64,000 nucleotides of DNA from Vibrio marinisediminis (GCF_014050145.1 NZ_JACFYF010000015.1:1-64000), one strand, 5' to 3'; positions 10,461 to 20,031 are shown, counted from the first letter of the stretch. Program-made: numbers and translations. Notes: a model not told the origin generated them from the letters alone.

Positions 10461-11741
10461 ATGAATGTTCGCGCTGCTGCTGCAAACGTCCTATTCCAAG
10501 TGGTAGACAAAGGTCAGTCACTATCACACGCACTTCCTGCGGCTCAAAAAACTATTCGCCCACGCGATCACGCACTGCTTCAAGAGATTTGCTATGGCGC
10601 TCTGCGCTATCTGCCTCGTCTTGAGTCGATTGCTAATGAGTTGATGGAGAACCCCCTCAAGGGTAAGAAGCGTGTTTTCCACCACTTGATCTTAGTCGGC
10701 ATTTACCAACTCAGCTTCATGCGCATTCCTTCACATGCTGCGGTAGCAGAAACGGTAGAGGGTACAGAAACTTTACGTGGTCCTAGCCTACGCGGTTTAA
10801 TTAATGCGGTATTGCGTAACTACCTTCGCAACCAAGAAGAGTTGGACGCGTTTTCAGTCAGCCACAATGCTGGTAAGTATGGTCACCCAAGCTGGTTACT
10901 CAAGTTGCTGCAAGAGCACTACCCAGAGCAATGGGAAGACATTGTTGAAGCCAACAACAGCAAGGCACCAATGTGGTTGCGTGTTAACCGCCAACACCAC
11001 ACGCGCGACGAATACCTGGCACTTATGCAAGCCGCAGATATTGGTTGCAGCATACACGCTTATGCCGCCGATGCGATCAAGCTTGATTCACCTTGCGATG
11101 TCACTTTGCTACCAGGTTTTGATAAGGGTTGGGTATCAGTACAAGATGCCGCGGCACAGTTATCCGTTGATTACCTTACCCCTAAAGATGGCGAACTGAT
11201 CTTAGATTGCTGCGCCGCTCCGGGTGGCAAAACCGCGCATATTTTAGAACACACCAGCGACACTGAGGTGGTTGCGATTGATAGTGACCCAACTCGTCTA
11301 AACCGTGTTCACGATAACCTTGAGCGCTTACAACTTAGAGCGGATGTCATTTGCGGTGACGCGCGTTACCCACAAGAGTGGTGGCAAGGCGAGCAATTTG
11401 ATCGCATTCTACTGGATGCACCTTGTTCAGCGACTGGCGTTATTCGTCGTCACCCTGATATTAAATGGCTGCGTCGAGCGAATGACATTGAAGCACTAGC
11501 GGCACTACAAAGCGAAATTCTTGATGCGATGTGGCAACAGCTAAAACCAGGCGGTACGCTGGTTTACGCAACGTGCTCTATCACTCCTCAAGAGAACAAA
11601 ATGCAAGTAATTGCCTTCCTTGAGCGCACCAAAGATGCACAGCTACAAGGCTCGGATATCGCTAACCCTGGTCGTCAAATTTTACCGGGCGAAGAAGATA
11701 TGGATGGCTTCTACTACGCTGTAATGACAAAGAAAGCCTAG
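10461..11741 (+). CDS. rsmB: 16S rRNA (cytosine(967)-C5)-methyltransferase
   Basis: 426 residues. An N-terminal NusB-like RNA-binding domain (~1-140) is joined to a SAM-dependent m5C methyltransferase domain. Motifs: [15 protein letters not shown] near 250-264 (SAM binding), [19 protein letters not shown] (motif IV cysteine) and [12 protein letters not shown] (catalytic cysteine, motif VI). Methylates C967 of 16S rRNA. About 100 bp after fmt and followed by a terminator. Confidence 0.96.
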   Translation: MNVRAAAANVLFQVVDKGQSLSHALPAAQKTIRPRDHALLQEICYGALRYLPRLESIANELMENPLKGKKRVFHHLILVGIYQLSFMRIPSHAAVAETVEGTETLRGPSLRGLINAVLRNYLRNQEELDAFSVSHNAGKYGHPSWLLKLLQEHYPEQWEDIVEANNSKAPMWLRVNRQHHTRDEYLALMQAADIGCSIHAYAADAIKLDSPCDVTLLPGFDKGWVSVQDAAAQLSVDYLTPKDGELILDCCAAPGGKTAHILEHTSDTEVVAIDSDPTRLNRVHDNLERLQLRADVICGDARYPQEWWQGEQFDRILLDAPCSATGVIRRHPDIKWLRRANDIEALAALQSEILDAMWQQLKPGGTLVYATCSITPQENKMQVIAFLERTKDAQLQGSDIANPGRQILPGEEDMDGFYYAVMTKKA

Positions 11742-11749
11742 CTTTGTCA

Positions 11750-11790
11750 TAAAAGTGAAACTTACTCTATGTAGGTTTCGCTTTTATTTT
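11750..11790 (+). terminator. terminator after rsmB
   Basis: Eleven-pair stem (AAAAGTGAAAC with GTTTCGCTTTT, one G-T pair) with a 13-nt loop and TTTTATTTTC after it. It separates the def-fmt-rsmB unit from trkA. Confidence 0.75.
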
Positions 11791-11810
11791 CAATAGATTG
11801 GAATATGCTC

Positions 11811-11867
11811 TATACCCAAAGAATAGGCATTAGTTTACCCACTAAACAATATTAAGCCTTGGGTATA
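11811..11867. repeat. short inverted-repeat element upstream of trkA
   Basis: Perfect 9-bp inverted repeats TATACCCAA (11811-11819) and TTGGGTATA (11859-11867) bracket 39 bp that holds a smaller GTTTA/TAAAC hairpin. From general familiarity, TATACCCAAG...CTTGGGTATA ends are common on short intergenic palindromes in Vibrio. It could be a remnant of a small non-autonomous element or an RNA hairpin in the trkA leader. Confidence 0.5.
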
Positions 11868-11891
11868 TCAGTAATAAGATGAGATAAGAAT

Positions 11892-13268
11892 ATGAAAATC
11901 ATCATTCTTGGCGCAGGTCAGGTTGGCGGTACGTTGGCAGAAAACCTTGTCGGTGAAAACAACGACATCACCATCGTCGATAAAAACAGCGACCGACTGC
12001 GCGAGCTTCAAGATAAATATGATTTACGTGTTGTAAATGGACATGCAAGTCACCCTGATGTGCTGCGAGAAGCAGGTGCACAAGATGCTGACATGTTAGT
12101 GGCTGTCACCAATACCGATGAAACCAACATGGCTGCATGCCAAGTTGCTTTTTCGCTATTCAATACACCAAATCGTATTGCTCGTATTCGTTCCCCTCAA
12201 TACCTTGCTGAAAAAGAAGCTTTATTCCAATCAGGCGCGGTACCCGTTGATCACCTGATAGCTCCAGAAGAATTAGTGACCAGCTATATTGAACGTTTGA
12301 TCCAATACCCTGGTGCGCTTCAAGTGGTCAGTTTTGCGGAACAAAAAGTGAGTTTAGTAGCGGTAAAAGCCTACTACGGTGGTCCGTTGGTGGGTAATGC
12401 ACTGTCTGCATTGCGTGAACATATGCCACACATCGATACTCGCGTGGCGGCAATCTTCCGTCAAGGTCGACCAATTCGCCCACAAGGTACCACAGTAATT
12501 GAAGCTGATGATGAAGTGTTCTTCGTCGCAGCAAGTAACCACATCCGCTCAGTGATGAGTGAACTACAGCGATTAGAAAAGCCTTACCGCCGCATTATGA
12601 TTGTTGGTGGTGGTAACATTGGTGCCAGCCTAGCGAAACGCTTAGAGCAAAACTACAGCGTCAAACTGATTGAACGCAACTATCAACGTGCCGAGCAACT
12701 CTCTGAAGAACTAGAAAATACCATCGTTTTCTGTGGCGATGCTGCTGACCAAGAGTTGCTCACTGAAGAGAACATCGACCAAGTTGATGTTTTCATTGCG
12801 TTAACCAATGAAGATGAAACCAACATCATGTCTGCGATGTTGGCGAAACGCATGGGCGCAAAAAAGGTAATGGTACTGATCCAGCGCGGTGCTTATGTCG
12901 ACTTAGTACAAGGTGGTGTCATTGATGTCGCTATCTCACCACAACAAGCGACGATTTCGGCACTACTTACTCACGTACGTCGTGCTGATATTGTCAACGT
13001 ATCATCTCTACGTCGCGGCGCTGCCGAGGCGATCGAAGCGATTGCGCACGGCGATGAAACCACATCAAAAGTGGTTGGACGTCCGATTGGGGAAATCCGC
13101 TTACCACCAGGGACAACGATTGGTGCCATTGTACGTGGTGATGAAGTATTGATTGCCCATGACCGCACGGTTATCGAACAAGATGACCATGTCGTGATGT
13201 TCTTGGTAGATAAAAAATATGTGCCTGACGTTGAAGCTCTGTTCCAACCGAGCCCGTTCTTCCTCTAA
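11892..13268 (+). CDS. trkA: Trk potassium uptake system NAD-binding subunit
   Basis: 458 residues. A peripheral cytoplasmic protein that gates the TrkH K+ channel in response to nucleotides. There are two tandem RCK units: [13 protein letters not shown] at 7-19 and [15 protein letters not shown] near 239-253 are the two Rossmann glycine motifs, each followed by a TrkA-C domain. The length matches E. coli TrkA. It is 13 bp from trkH, so the subunits are made together. Confidence 0.97.
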   Translation: MKIIILGAGQVGGTLAENLVGENNDITIVDKNSDRLRELQDKYDLRVVNGHASHPDVLREAGAQDADMLVAVTNTDETNMAACQVAFSLFNTPNRIARIRSPQYLAEKEALFQSGAVPVDHLIAPEELVTSYIERLIQYPGALQVVSFAEQKVSLVAVKAYYGGPLVGNALSALREHMPHIDTRVAAIFRQGRPIRPQGTTVIEADDEVFFVAASNHIRSVMSELQRLEKPYRRIMIVGGGNIGASLAKRLEQNYSVKLIERNYQRAEQLSEELENTIVFCGDAADQELLTEENIDQVDVFIALTNEDETNIMSAMLAKRMGAKKVMVLIQRGAYVDLVQGGVIDVAISPQQATISALLTHVRRADIVNVSSLRRGAAEAIEAIAHGDETTSKVVGRPIGEIRLPPGTTIGAIVRGDEVLIAHDRTVIEQDDHVVMFLVDKKYVPDVEALFQPSPFFL

Positions 13269-13281
13269 GGCGTGATTTAAA

Positions 13282-14727
13282 ATGGTTAATTTTCGTCCCG
13301 TACTGTTCGTTATAGGGTTAGTACTGTCTAAACTCGCCCTATTTATGTACGTGCCTACCCTAGTGGCATTCTTCTCTGGCACCTCTGGTTTTATTGAGTT
13401 TGGTCAGTCGCTTTTAATTACCCACATCGTCGCGTTTGCTTGTTTAACCGTGGGGCGCACCGCCACATTCAAACTGAGTGTGCGTGATATGTTTTTGATA
13501 ACCAGCTTAGTTTGGACCATTGCCAGCGCCTTTGCGGCACTGCCCTTTGTGTTTATCAACCACATTAGCTTTACCGACGCCTACTTTGAAACCATGTCAG
13601 GTATTACGACTACGGGCTCAACCGTTCTTAGCGGTCTTGATAATATGGCGCCGAGCATTCTATTGTGGCGCTCCATTTTGCAATGGCTTGGCGGGATTGG
13701 TTTTATCGTGATGGCAGTAGCCATTCTACCCATGCTTAACGTCGGTGGTATGAAACTGTTCCAAACCGAATCGTCTGATTGGTCTGATAAAAGTAGCCCG
13801 CGAGCCAAAACCGTCGCCAAAAACATTGTTTTGGTTTACCTCACCTTAACCGGGCTGTGCATGCTGGGTTTCTTGCTCTCTGGCATGAACCTATTCGAGG
13901 CGATCAACCACTCATTTACCACGTTATCGACGGGGGGCTATTCTACCTCTGATAGCTCAATGAACCATTTTTCCCATGGTGCACACTGGAATGCGACGCT
14001 GTTTATGTTCTTAGGCGGCTTGCCCTTCTTGTTGTTTGTCTCGGCGCTCACCAAACGCAGACCAAGTATTTTAATCAAAGATGCGCAGGTCAGAGGCTTT
14101 CTTTACTTGGTGCTCGGTACAGGTGTGGTGATCAGCGCTTGGTTGGTGCTGCGTGATGGGTACACAATATTGGATGCGGCTCGAGTATCGCTGTTCAATA
14201 TTGTCTCTGTGGTGACGACAACGGGGTTTGGTCTAGAAGATTTCACCGCATGGGGCGCGTTACCAGCCACATTGTTTGCCTTCTTATTGATGGTTGGCGC
14301 ATGTTCAGGCTCAACCTCTGGCGGGATGAAAATCTTCCGTTTCCAGATCGCAATGACGCTGTTAAACAAACAAATCATGAAGCTGATTCACCCATCTGGC
14401 GTTTTCATTCAGCGTTACAACCAACGCCCAGTCAATGATGACATCGTGCGATCAGTGGTGGCGTTTTGCTTAACGTACTTCATTACCATCATTGCAGTAG
14501 CAGGGTGTTTAAGTGCACTCGGTCTTGATCCTGTCACCAGTATTTCAGGTTCTATTACCGCCGTTGCTAACGTCGGTCCGGGTATGGGTAGCATCATAGG
14601 TCCTACCGGTAATTTCTCACCTTTACCCGATGCTGCAAAATGGATTCTAAGCTTTGGTATGTTGATGGGAAGGCTAGAAATTTTGACGATTCTAGTACTG
14701 TTCTTCCCTGCCTTCTGGCGACGCTAA
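13282..14727 (+). CDS. trkH: Trk potassium uptake channel, membrane subunit
   Basis: 481 residues with about ten hydrophobic helices. K+-translocating pore of the inner membrane, related to KtrB. The four pore loops with filter glycines can be read: TTTGSTVL near 110, TLSTGGYST near 220, TTTGFG near 312 and ANVGPGMGS near 430. It works with TrkA, encoded just upstream. Its end is 17 bp from the end of the convergent hemolysin III-type gene, with no clear terminator between them. Confidence 0.97.
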   Translation: MVNFRPVLFVIGLVLSKLALFMYVPTLVAFFSGTSGFIEFGQSLLITHIVAFACLTVGRTATFKLSVRDMFLITSLVWTIASAFAALPFVFINHISFTDAYFETMSGITTTGSTVLSGLDNMAPSILLWRSILQWLGGIGFIVMAVAILPMLNVGGMKLFQTESSDWSDKSSPRAKTVAKNIVLVYLTLTGLCMLGFLLSGMNLFEAINHSFTTLSTGGYSTSDSSMNHFSHGAHWNATLFMFLGGLPFLLFVSALTKRRPSILIKDAQVRGFLYLVLGTGVVISAWLVLRDGYTILDAARVSLFNIVSVVTTTGFGLEDFTAWGALPATLFAFLLMVGACSGSTSGGMKIFRFQIAMTLLNKQIMKLIHPSGVFIQRYNQRPVNDDIVRSVVAFCLTYFITIIAVAGCLSALGLDPVTSISGSITAVANVGPGMGSIIGPTGNFSPLPDAAKWILSFGMLMGRLEILTILVLFFPAFWRR

Positions 14728-14744
14728 TCAAGTGAACCATTTCA

Positions 14745-15401
14745 CTAGATAGGCTGAACAAAATAGTAAATCGCAAAAAAATGACAGGCGCATCCTGCTA
14801 ATACAAACCCATGCCAAATTGCATGATTGTATGGGATGCGCTTAGCAACATAGAAAATCACCCCAAGCGAATATATCAAACCGCCTACACCCAATAACGT
14901 TAAACCGCCCCACTCCAAATTCAATGCCAGTTGGTAAATCACCACCAGTGATAACCAACCCATCATCAAATAAGTCACCAAAGACAGACGTTTGAAGCGG
15001 TAGATAAATACCAACTTCATGATGATACCAATCAGCGCAATACTCCAAATCACAGCCATTAAGCCAATCGCTAATGGGGTGCGTAAACTCACTAATAGAA
15101 ACGGCGTGTAACTGCCGGCAATCAATAAATAGATAGCGCAGTGATCGAAAGTTTTCAGCGCGCGCTTCGCGCGTTTATAAGGAATGGCATGATAAAGCGT
15201 TGAGGCGAGAAACAGCAAAATAATGCTGCCACCGTAAATACTCATACTGACTATCGTCAGTGAGTCAGCATTATGGTCAACCGCTTTGTGTAGAAGCAAG
15301 ACCAAACCCACTATCCCTAGCAACATACCAATGGCATGCGTGATGGTGTTGGCGATCTCTTCTTTTACGCTGTATATGGTAGATTTTTCATCGGCTGACA
15401 T
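14745..15401 (-). CDS. hemolysin III / PAQR-family membrane protein
   Basis: 218 residues with seven predicted membrane helices, family Hly-III (YqfA-like, related to eukaryotic PAQR receptors). Diagnostic pieces: [12 protein letters not shown] near residues 14-25, [26 protein letters not shown] and [21 protein letters not shown]. These carry the conserved His, Asp and His set that binds metal in the family. Function in bacteria is unclear; haemolytic activity is not implied for most members. A perfect palindrome sits 49 bp upstream of the start. Confidence 0.88.
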   Translation of the reverse strand: MSADEKSTIYSVKEEIANTITHAIGMLLGIVGLVLLLHKAVDHNADSLTIVSMSIYGGSIILLFLASTLYHAIPYKRAKRALKTFDHCAIYLLIAGSYTPFLLVSLRTPLAIGLMAVIWSIALIGIIMKLVFIYRFKRLSLVTYLMMGWLSLVVIYQLALNLEWGGLTLLGVGGLIYSLGVIFYVAKRIPYNHAIWHGFVLAGCACHFFAIYYFVQPI

Positions 15402-15449
15402 AACAAGCTACTCGGGAATAAAAGATTTATTACGCCCGAGTATTACACA

Positions 15450-15473
15450 TTAAGCTTACACGTGTAAGCTTAA
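15450..15473. promoter_or_regulatory. 24-bp perfect palindrome upstream of the hemolysin III-type gene
   Basis: Perfect two-fold symmetry centred on TTACACGTGTAA and flanked by AAGCTTA-type arms. There is no U-tract on either strand, so it is not an ordinary terminator. It lies between two leftward genes (stop of the Spo0M-like gene at 15490, start at 15401), where an operator for the downstream gene would be expected. The cognate regulator is unknown. Confidence 0.5.
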
Positions 15474-15489
15474 ATTATTGTCCATTTTG

Positions 15490-16287
15490 TTAGCAGGTGC
15501 TCTCTAAGTAAGCTAACACTTGTTGTCCGGCTTCTTGCGGTGAGGCGCTAAGCGGAATCGTCAACTCACGTTTTAACTGACCTACACCAAGCAATGACGC
15601 CAACATTCCTTTCGCACCTTCACGGTGTCGATCCACTTCAAACCACAACTTCAGTTGCTGCTCTTCTCGATAAGCCACCAGTTCTACTTCTCGCCAACGG
15701 CCATGATACGGACCTGTGGTGGGCACAAATTCAAACTCTTGAACAAATGGCAACGCAAAACCATCCACCGCTTCACATTCAACTTGGCGAATACGCATCC
15801 CTTGCGCTTCAAGTGCTGATAAAATGCCATCCATCAAAGGCTCTGGGCGCACGGTAAGAATATCGGTGTCAGAGGGGTCCTTGGCTAACGCAATATCAAG
15901 ACCTGTGTCCAACCACACTTTTGAATCACCAATGGTAATCGGGGTATTCCACGGCACCTCCAACTCCACTTCAAAGTCACGAGTTTCACCAGGATGAATG
16001 GTGAAGGCATAAGGTAAGTTCCATTTCGCGAGTACGTAGCTTTGCGGTGCGCGGCGCTTATTGGTGGTTTCGTGCTGTGCTTTATCATGGTTCACAGGAA
16101 CCTCTTTGATATAACGACAGCATAGCTTTAAATCAATATTGTCGATGGCTTGCTCGGTTGAGCCGCCATAAACATGAATAATCACATTGACCTTCTGACC
16201 AGGGTAGAGCACTTCTTGCTGTAAGACAGTATCAACTTGAGCAGAACCAATACCAAAACTGGCGAGGGTCTTCTTAAAAAATGACAT
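15490..16287 (-). CDS. Spo0M-like (SpoOM family) protein
   Basis: 265 residues of the family named after Bacillus Spo0M: an arrestin-like beta-sandwich in the N-terminal half (YPGQKVNVIIHVYGG, DIDLKL-type strands, LPYAFTIHPGETRDFEVELEVPWNTPIT) and a family-specific C-terminus. Vibrio does not sporulate, so the name describes homology only; the role is unknown. A strong AGGAGG-like site precedes the ATG. No signal peptide is seen, so it should be cytoplasmic. Confidence 0.85.
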   Translation of the reverse strand: MSFFKKTLASFGIGSAQVDTVLQQEVLYPGQKVNVIIHVYGGSTEQAIDNIDLKLCCRYIKEVPVNHDKAQHETTNKRRAPQSYVLAKWNLPYAFTIHPGETRDFEVELEVPWNTPITIGDSKVWLDTGLDIALAKDPSDTDILTVRPEPLMDGILSALEAQGMRIRQVECEAVDGFALPFVQEFEFVPTTGPYHGRWREVELVAYREEQQLKLWFEVDRHREGAKGMLASLLGVGQLKRELTIPLSASPQEAGQQVLAYLESTC

Positions 16288-16590
16288 TTCACTCCTCCTT
16301 GGAACCTGGCTTAGTTAAACCAAACTGATGATCTTTATGATGCTAATTGGTTTGCTTGTCTCAATGCTATAAACAATCTCATATAATTGTTCCTGCTACC
16401 ACTGCTCACGATCGGCTTTTGACCAATTCAAGATTGGTCTTTGTTCACAAAAACACCATGTTTTCACCTTTATCCCTATAAATTGTAGTGACTTATACAG
16501 TTATTATAATGATTAGATATCGACCATTTTCCACCTGAGTGCTAACCTATTATTGATATGTTCTTCATATCATAATCCCTATTCAATCAT

Positions 16591-16689
16591 TTGGATTGGC
16601 GAGAGCCAGAAGAGCCACACTTCAGCAATGAAGCTCAACTCATGGTTGAACAGGCCATTACATTGGCAATGGATATGCCTGGCAGTTAG
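16591..16689 (+). CDS. possible small ORF (hypothetical, unconfirmed)
   Basis: A 32-codon frame from TTG 16591 encodes a protein-like sequence beginning LDWREPEEPHFSNE and ending AMDMPGS. The same frame extends upstream to ATG 16558 but is broken by a TAA at 16573. No good ribosome-binding site is seen. It may be a real microprotein or the 5' piece of a decayed gene continuing in the ORF at 16698. I do not recognise it. Confidence 0.25.
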   Translation: MDWREPEEPHFSNEAQLMVEQAITLAMDMPGS

Positions 16690-16697
16690 GTAAATAG

Positions 16698-16865
16698 ATG
16701 CGCCCAACAACAGTCAGGTTTTCGCACACTAACCGTAGTGCAATGCGTCGTCGCAGTGGTTTCACCAAAGCGTATGCCGCACCAAAACTTGCGCCAACAA
16801 TGACTTTGGTAGAAAAGAGCACCATTTTGGTGAAAACTCCTAGCGAAGAAATTAAGGCGGCATAA
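16698..16865 (+). CDS. possible small basic protein (hypothetical)
   Basis: A 55-residue frame starting MRPTTVRFSHTNRSAMRRR, strongly basic in the first half and ending EEIKAA. Its stop is only one base before the stem of a strong intrinsic terminator, which is the position of a genuine 3' end. TTAGGT lies 5-10 bases upstream as a weak ribosome-binding site. The reverse strand also reads open here, but that frame is cysteine/tryptophan-rich and looks like a shadow. I do not recognise a family. Confidence 0.4.
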   Translation: MRPTTVRFSHTNRSAMRRRSGFTKAYAAPKLAPTMTLVEKSTILVKTPSEEIKAA

Positions 16866-16866
16866 C

Positions 16867-16900
16867 AAAAAAGCGCAGTCACCCCTGCGCTTTTTTCTTG
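16867..16900. terminator. strong terminator, reads well on both strands
   Basis: Twelve-pair perfect stem AAAAAAGCGCAG / CTGCGCTTTTTT with a 6-nt loop (16879-16884). On the + strand it directly follows the possible small gene. No other rightward gene lies upstream for 2 kb, so the terminator itself suggests that something is transcribed here. Confidence 0.9.
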
Positions 16901-17000
16901 TCTTGAATTTCACTCATCACCACATAATCTTGATTGCTATTTCCCTACCGCATTTGTTACCTTTATCGACAAATCATTATAATTATTATGGAGAAAGTTG

Positions 17001-17267
17001 ATGAATTGCCATCGCATTGAAGAATTGCTTGAGTTAATAGAGCCTGAATGGCAGAAAGATCAAGAGCTTAATCTGCTTCAGTTTATCGTTAAGTTAGCCA
17101 ATGAAGCCGGCTACCAAGGTAAACTGGAAGAGTTGACCGATGATGTACTGATCTACCATCTAAAAATGCGCAATAGCGGTAAAGATGAGATGATCCCTGG
17201 TCTGAAAAAAGACCAAGAAGACGATTTTAAAACCGCTATCTTACGTGCTCGTGGCATCCTCAAGTAA
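17001..17267 (+). CDS. yihD: YihD family protein (DUF1040)
   Basis: 88 residues from ATG 17001, with GGAGA 7 bases upstream. The adjacent TTG 16998 is too close to the ribosome-binding site and is rejected. Sequence follows E. coli YihD closely ([38 protein letters not shown]). Cytoplasmic, function unknown. In E. coli it precedes srkA-dsbA; here ccoG is placed between. Confidence 0.9.
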   Translation: MNCHRIEELLELIEPEWQKDQELNLLQFIVKLANEAGYQGKLEELTDDVLIYHLKMRNSGKDEMIPGLKKDQEDDFKTAILRARGILK

Positions 17268-17285
17268 CGTTTAAAATGTCTATAT

Positions 17286-17311
17286 AAAGCAGCCAATGGC
17301 TGCTTTTTTAT
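17286..17311 (+). terminator. terminator after yihD
   Basis: Stem AAAGCAGCC/GGCTGCTTT with a 3-nt loop and a T-run. The remaining 250 bp up to ccoG contain no clear promoter; the only notable item is a 12-codon ATG frame (17521-17559) whose stop overlaps the ccoG ribosome-binding site. Confidence 0.85.
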
Positions 17312-17569
17312 TATCTGCGAGTTAAATCGCCTACAATCTCTCGTAATCATTCAGGAAAATATTGTTAAAGGTTGATAGCGTTAAAGAAATGATTTTGTTA
17401 TTGGCTGTATACTTTCTCTTCTAATGATAATTCAAAAGCAATGTCTGAAGCACTAACCGCTCAAACAACACTTTAGTGATACATTTTGTAGAGCATGACT
17501 TAGTGACTTCGCATTTTAACATGAGCGCTACGACAGAAACTGCGCCATTGAAAGCCTAAAGGAAGCGAA

Positions 17570-18988
17570 ATGAGTCAGGACAAAATTGACATCAAAGATG
17601 TGACTCCCAAAACCTATAACCCCAAGACCCATAAAGGACAAGGTGATCGATTTAACCCCAACAATCGAATCTATGTCCGTGAAAGTAAAGGTAAGTTCCA
17701 AAAGCTGCGTCGCTATGGTGGCTGGTTCTTATTGTTGCTCTTTGGTCTTGTTCCATGGGTTCCGTTTGGCGAGCGACAAGCCATTTTACTTGATATCGGT
17801 AGCCAGCAATTTAACTTTTTTGGTACCACACTCTACCCACAAGATCTGACGCTACTCGCCACTTTATTTGTGATTGCTGCCTTTGGCTTATTCTTTATAA
17901 CCACCTTCCTCGGTCGGGTATGGTGTGGCTACTTATGCCCTCAAACAGTATGGACATTTATGTACATATGGTTTGAAGAAAAACTAGAAGGCAACGCCAA
18001 CAAACGTCGCAAGCAAGATTCCAATAAGCTCACTGCCCAGTTGGCCATGCGTAAGACCTTAAAACACCTTGCTTGGATAGCCATCGCTCTAGCCACCGGT
18101 TTCACCTTCGTCGGGTACTTTGTACCCATCCGAGATCTGGTGGTGGATTTCTTCACCTTTGATGCCAGTTTTTGGCCTGTCTTCTGGGTGTTGTTTTTTG
18201 CGGTCTGTACTTACGGTAATGCTGGTTGGATGCGTTCAATCGTCTGTTTACACATGTGCCCTTACGCTCGTTTCCAATCGGCAATGTTTGATAAAGACAC
18301 TTTTATTGTCGGCTACGATGTTGAACGCGGAGAATCTCGCGGTCCTCGCTCACGCAAGGCTGATCATAAAGCGCTTGGTTTAGGTGACTGCATTGACTGC
18401 AATCTCTGTGTGCAAGTATGCCCAACCGGTATTGATATCCGTGATGGCTTGCAATATGAATGCATTAACTGTGGGGCTTGTATTGATGTTTGTGATCAAA
18501 CCATGGACCGAATGGGCTACCCAACCGGTCTGATCAACTACACCACTGAACACCGTCTCTCCGGTCATCAAACCAAAGTAATGCGACCGAAATTGATCGG
18601 TTATGGCATGGTATTGCTGGCTATCATTGGTCTGTTCTTTGCCCAAATTGCCACCGTTGATCCAGTGGGCATGAACGTGCTTCGTGATCGCTCCCAGCTC
18701 TCACGTGAAAACAGCTCAGGCGAAATCGAGAACACTTACACACTCAAAATCATCAACAAAACTCAGCAAAGTCAGTCTTATGACCTTAGTGTGACGGGCT
18801 TGGATGATGTCTCTTGGTACGGTAAACAAACCGTGCAAGTCGCCCCGGGTGAAGTATTAACCCTACCAATGAGCCTTGGGGTAAACCCTGAGAATCTCAG
18901 CTCTCCTGTTTCGACAATTCAGTTTATACTGTCTGACAGTGAACAGTTTACCGTTACGGTAGAAAGTAGGTTTATCAAACAGTTGTAA
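17570..18988 (+). CDS. ccoG: cytochrome c oxidase accessory protein CcoG (RdxA/FixG type)
   Basis: 472 residues. Inner-membrane polyferredoxin needed for maturation of cbb3-type oxidase, where it acts in copper reduction for CcoN. About five membrane helices surround the cysteine motifs WCGYLCPQTVW and CLHMCPYARFQ. A cytoplasmic 8-Cys ferredoxin segment follows: CIDCNLCVQVCP and CINCGACIDVC, near residues 270-310. The C-terminus is the IG-like FixG domain. AAGGAAG precedes the ATG. No ccoNOQP or ccoI is near, so it sits apart from its partners. Confidence 0.94.
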   Translation: MSQDKIDIKDVTPKTYNPKTHKGQGDRFNPNNRIYVRESKGKFQKLRRYGGWFLLLLFGLVPWVPFGERQAILLDIGSQQFNFFGTTLYPQDLTLLATLFVIAAFGLFFITTFLGRVWCGYLCPQTVWTFMYIWFEEKLEGNANKRRKQDSNKLTAQLAMRKTLKHLAWIAIALATGFTFVGYFVPIRDLVVDFFTFDASFWPVFWVLFFAVCTYGNAGWMRSIVCLHMCPYARFQSAMFDKDTFIVGYDVERGESRGPRSRKADHKALGLGDCIDCNLCVQVCPTGIDIRDGLQYECINCGACIDVCDQTMDRMGYPTGLINYTTEHRLSGHQTKVMRPKLIGYGMVLLAIIGLFFAQIATVDPVGMNVLRDRSQLSRENSSGEIENTYTLKIINKTQQSQSYDLSVTGLDDVSWYGKQTVQVAPGEVLTLPMSLGVNPENLSSPVSTIQFILSDSEQFTVTVESRFIKQL

Positions 18989-19013
18989 CCTACTCAACCA
19001 ACCAAGGATACGG

Positions 19014-19042
19014 AAAGGGCTCAGTAATGAGCCCTTTTATTT
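19014..19042 (+). terminator. hairpin after ccoG overlapping the srkA start region
   Basis: Perfect 10-bp stem AAAGGGCTCA / TGAGCCCTTT with GTAA loop (19024-19027), followed by TATTTCT. It looks like the ccoG terminator. The arm also contains a good ribosome-binding site, and the loop/right arm contain the ATG at 19027, so it may act on srkA translation. Confidence 0.7.
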
Positions 19043-19044
19043 CT

Positions 19045-20031
19045 ATGTCAGAGACAGCATTTAACTTCGAAGCGCTTACCCCAGACTTTATGTGGTACGC
19101 CTTAGAAAGTATTGGGATTCGCGCCGAATCAGGCTTTTTAGCGCTCAATAGTTACGAAAACCGCGTCTATCAATTTACTGATGAAGAACGCCAGCGCTAC
19201 GTCGTAAAATTTTACCGCCCAGAACGTTGGAGCCAAGAACAGATCCAAGAGGAACACGATTTTACTCTTGAGCTAATTGAGTCTGAAATCCCAGTGGCTC
19301 CACCTTGTAAAATTAACGGTCAAACCTTGCATCAATACCAAGGTTACCTATTCGCGTTATTTGCCAGCGTCGGTGGGCGCCAATTTGAAGTGGATAACCT
19401 AGAGCAACTCGAAGGGGTCGGACGCTTTTTGGGTCGAATTCACAAGGTCGGCTCACGTCAGCCTTTTATTCATCGCCCAACGGTGAGTTTGGATGAGTAC
19501 CTTTATCAACCACGTCAAATACTGCAGCAGTCAACCTTCATTCCAATGCATTTGGAAAACGCATTTTTTAATGACTTAGATTTACTGATCAAGCAGCTAG
19601 AACAGCACTGGCAAACACCGAATCAAATCTTACGTTTACATGGCGATTGTCATCCGGGCAATATTTTGTGGCGTGATGGTCCTATGTTTGTCGACTTAGA
19701 TGACGCTCGCAACGGACCTGCAGTACAAGATTTATGGATGCTACTCAATGGTGATCGTGCCGATAAGCTGATGCAGTTGGATATTGTGCTTGAGGCTTAC
19801 CAAGAATTTAGCGATTTCAATATGAGTGAATTGAAACTAATTGAGCCATTGCGCGGTCTACGTATGGTGCACTATATGGCATGGTTGGCAAAAAGATGGC
19901 AGGATCCCGCATTCCCAATTGCCTTCCCTTGGTTTAATGACCCAAAGTATTGGGAAAGTCAGGTATTGGCGTTTAAAGAACAGATTTCGGTTCTCAACGA
20001 ACCACCACTATCACTGATGCCACAATGGTAA
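19045..20031 (+). CDS. srkA: stress response kinase A
   Basis: 328 residues from ATG 19045, exactly the E. coli SrkA (YihE) length. Ser/Thr protein kinase of the choline-kinase-like fold, which counters MazF-dependent death under stress. Seen: [20 protein letters not shown] (ATP lysine), [27 protein letters not shown] with catalytic Asp and DFG-like Asp. ATG 19027 adds six residues and has a well-spaced ribosome-binding site (AAAGGG, 7 bases away), but that site lies in the hairpin; no such site precedes 19045. The start is therefore open. Upstream of dsbA, as in E. coli. Confidence 0.93.
   Translation: MSETAFNFEALTPDFMWYALESIGIRAESGFLALNSYENRVYQFTDEERQRYVVKFYRPERWSQEQIQEEHDFTLELIESEIPVAPPCKINGQTLHQYQGYLFALFASVGGRQFEVDNLEQLEGVGRFLGRIHKVGSRQPFIHRPTVSLDEYLYQPRQILQQSTFIPMHLENAFFNDLDLLIKQLEQHWQTPNQILRLHGDCHPGNILWRDGPMFVDLDDARNGPAVQDLWMLLNGDRADKLMQLDIVLEAYQEFSDFNMSELKLIEPLRGLRMVHYMAWLAKRWQDPAFPIAFPWFNDPKYWESQVLAFKEQISVLNEPPLSLMPQW

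Noticed and set aside
16658-16913. Minus-strand ORFs of about 75 codons
   Set aside because: Cysteine/tryptophan-rich composition, no ribosome-binding site, and they cross a terminator; they look like the reverse of the possible + strand small gene.
17372-17385. FNR half-site TTGAT upstream of ccoG
   Set aside because: The second half (TTAAA) does not match ATCAA and no promoter is positioned relative to it.
18694-18710. Second parS-like sequence (CTCACGTGAAAAC) in ccoG
   Set aside because: The left half does not match; five mismatches of 16.
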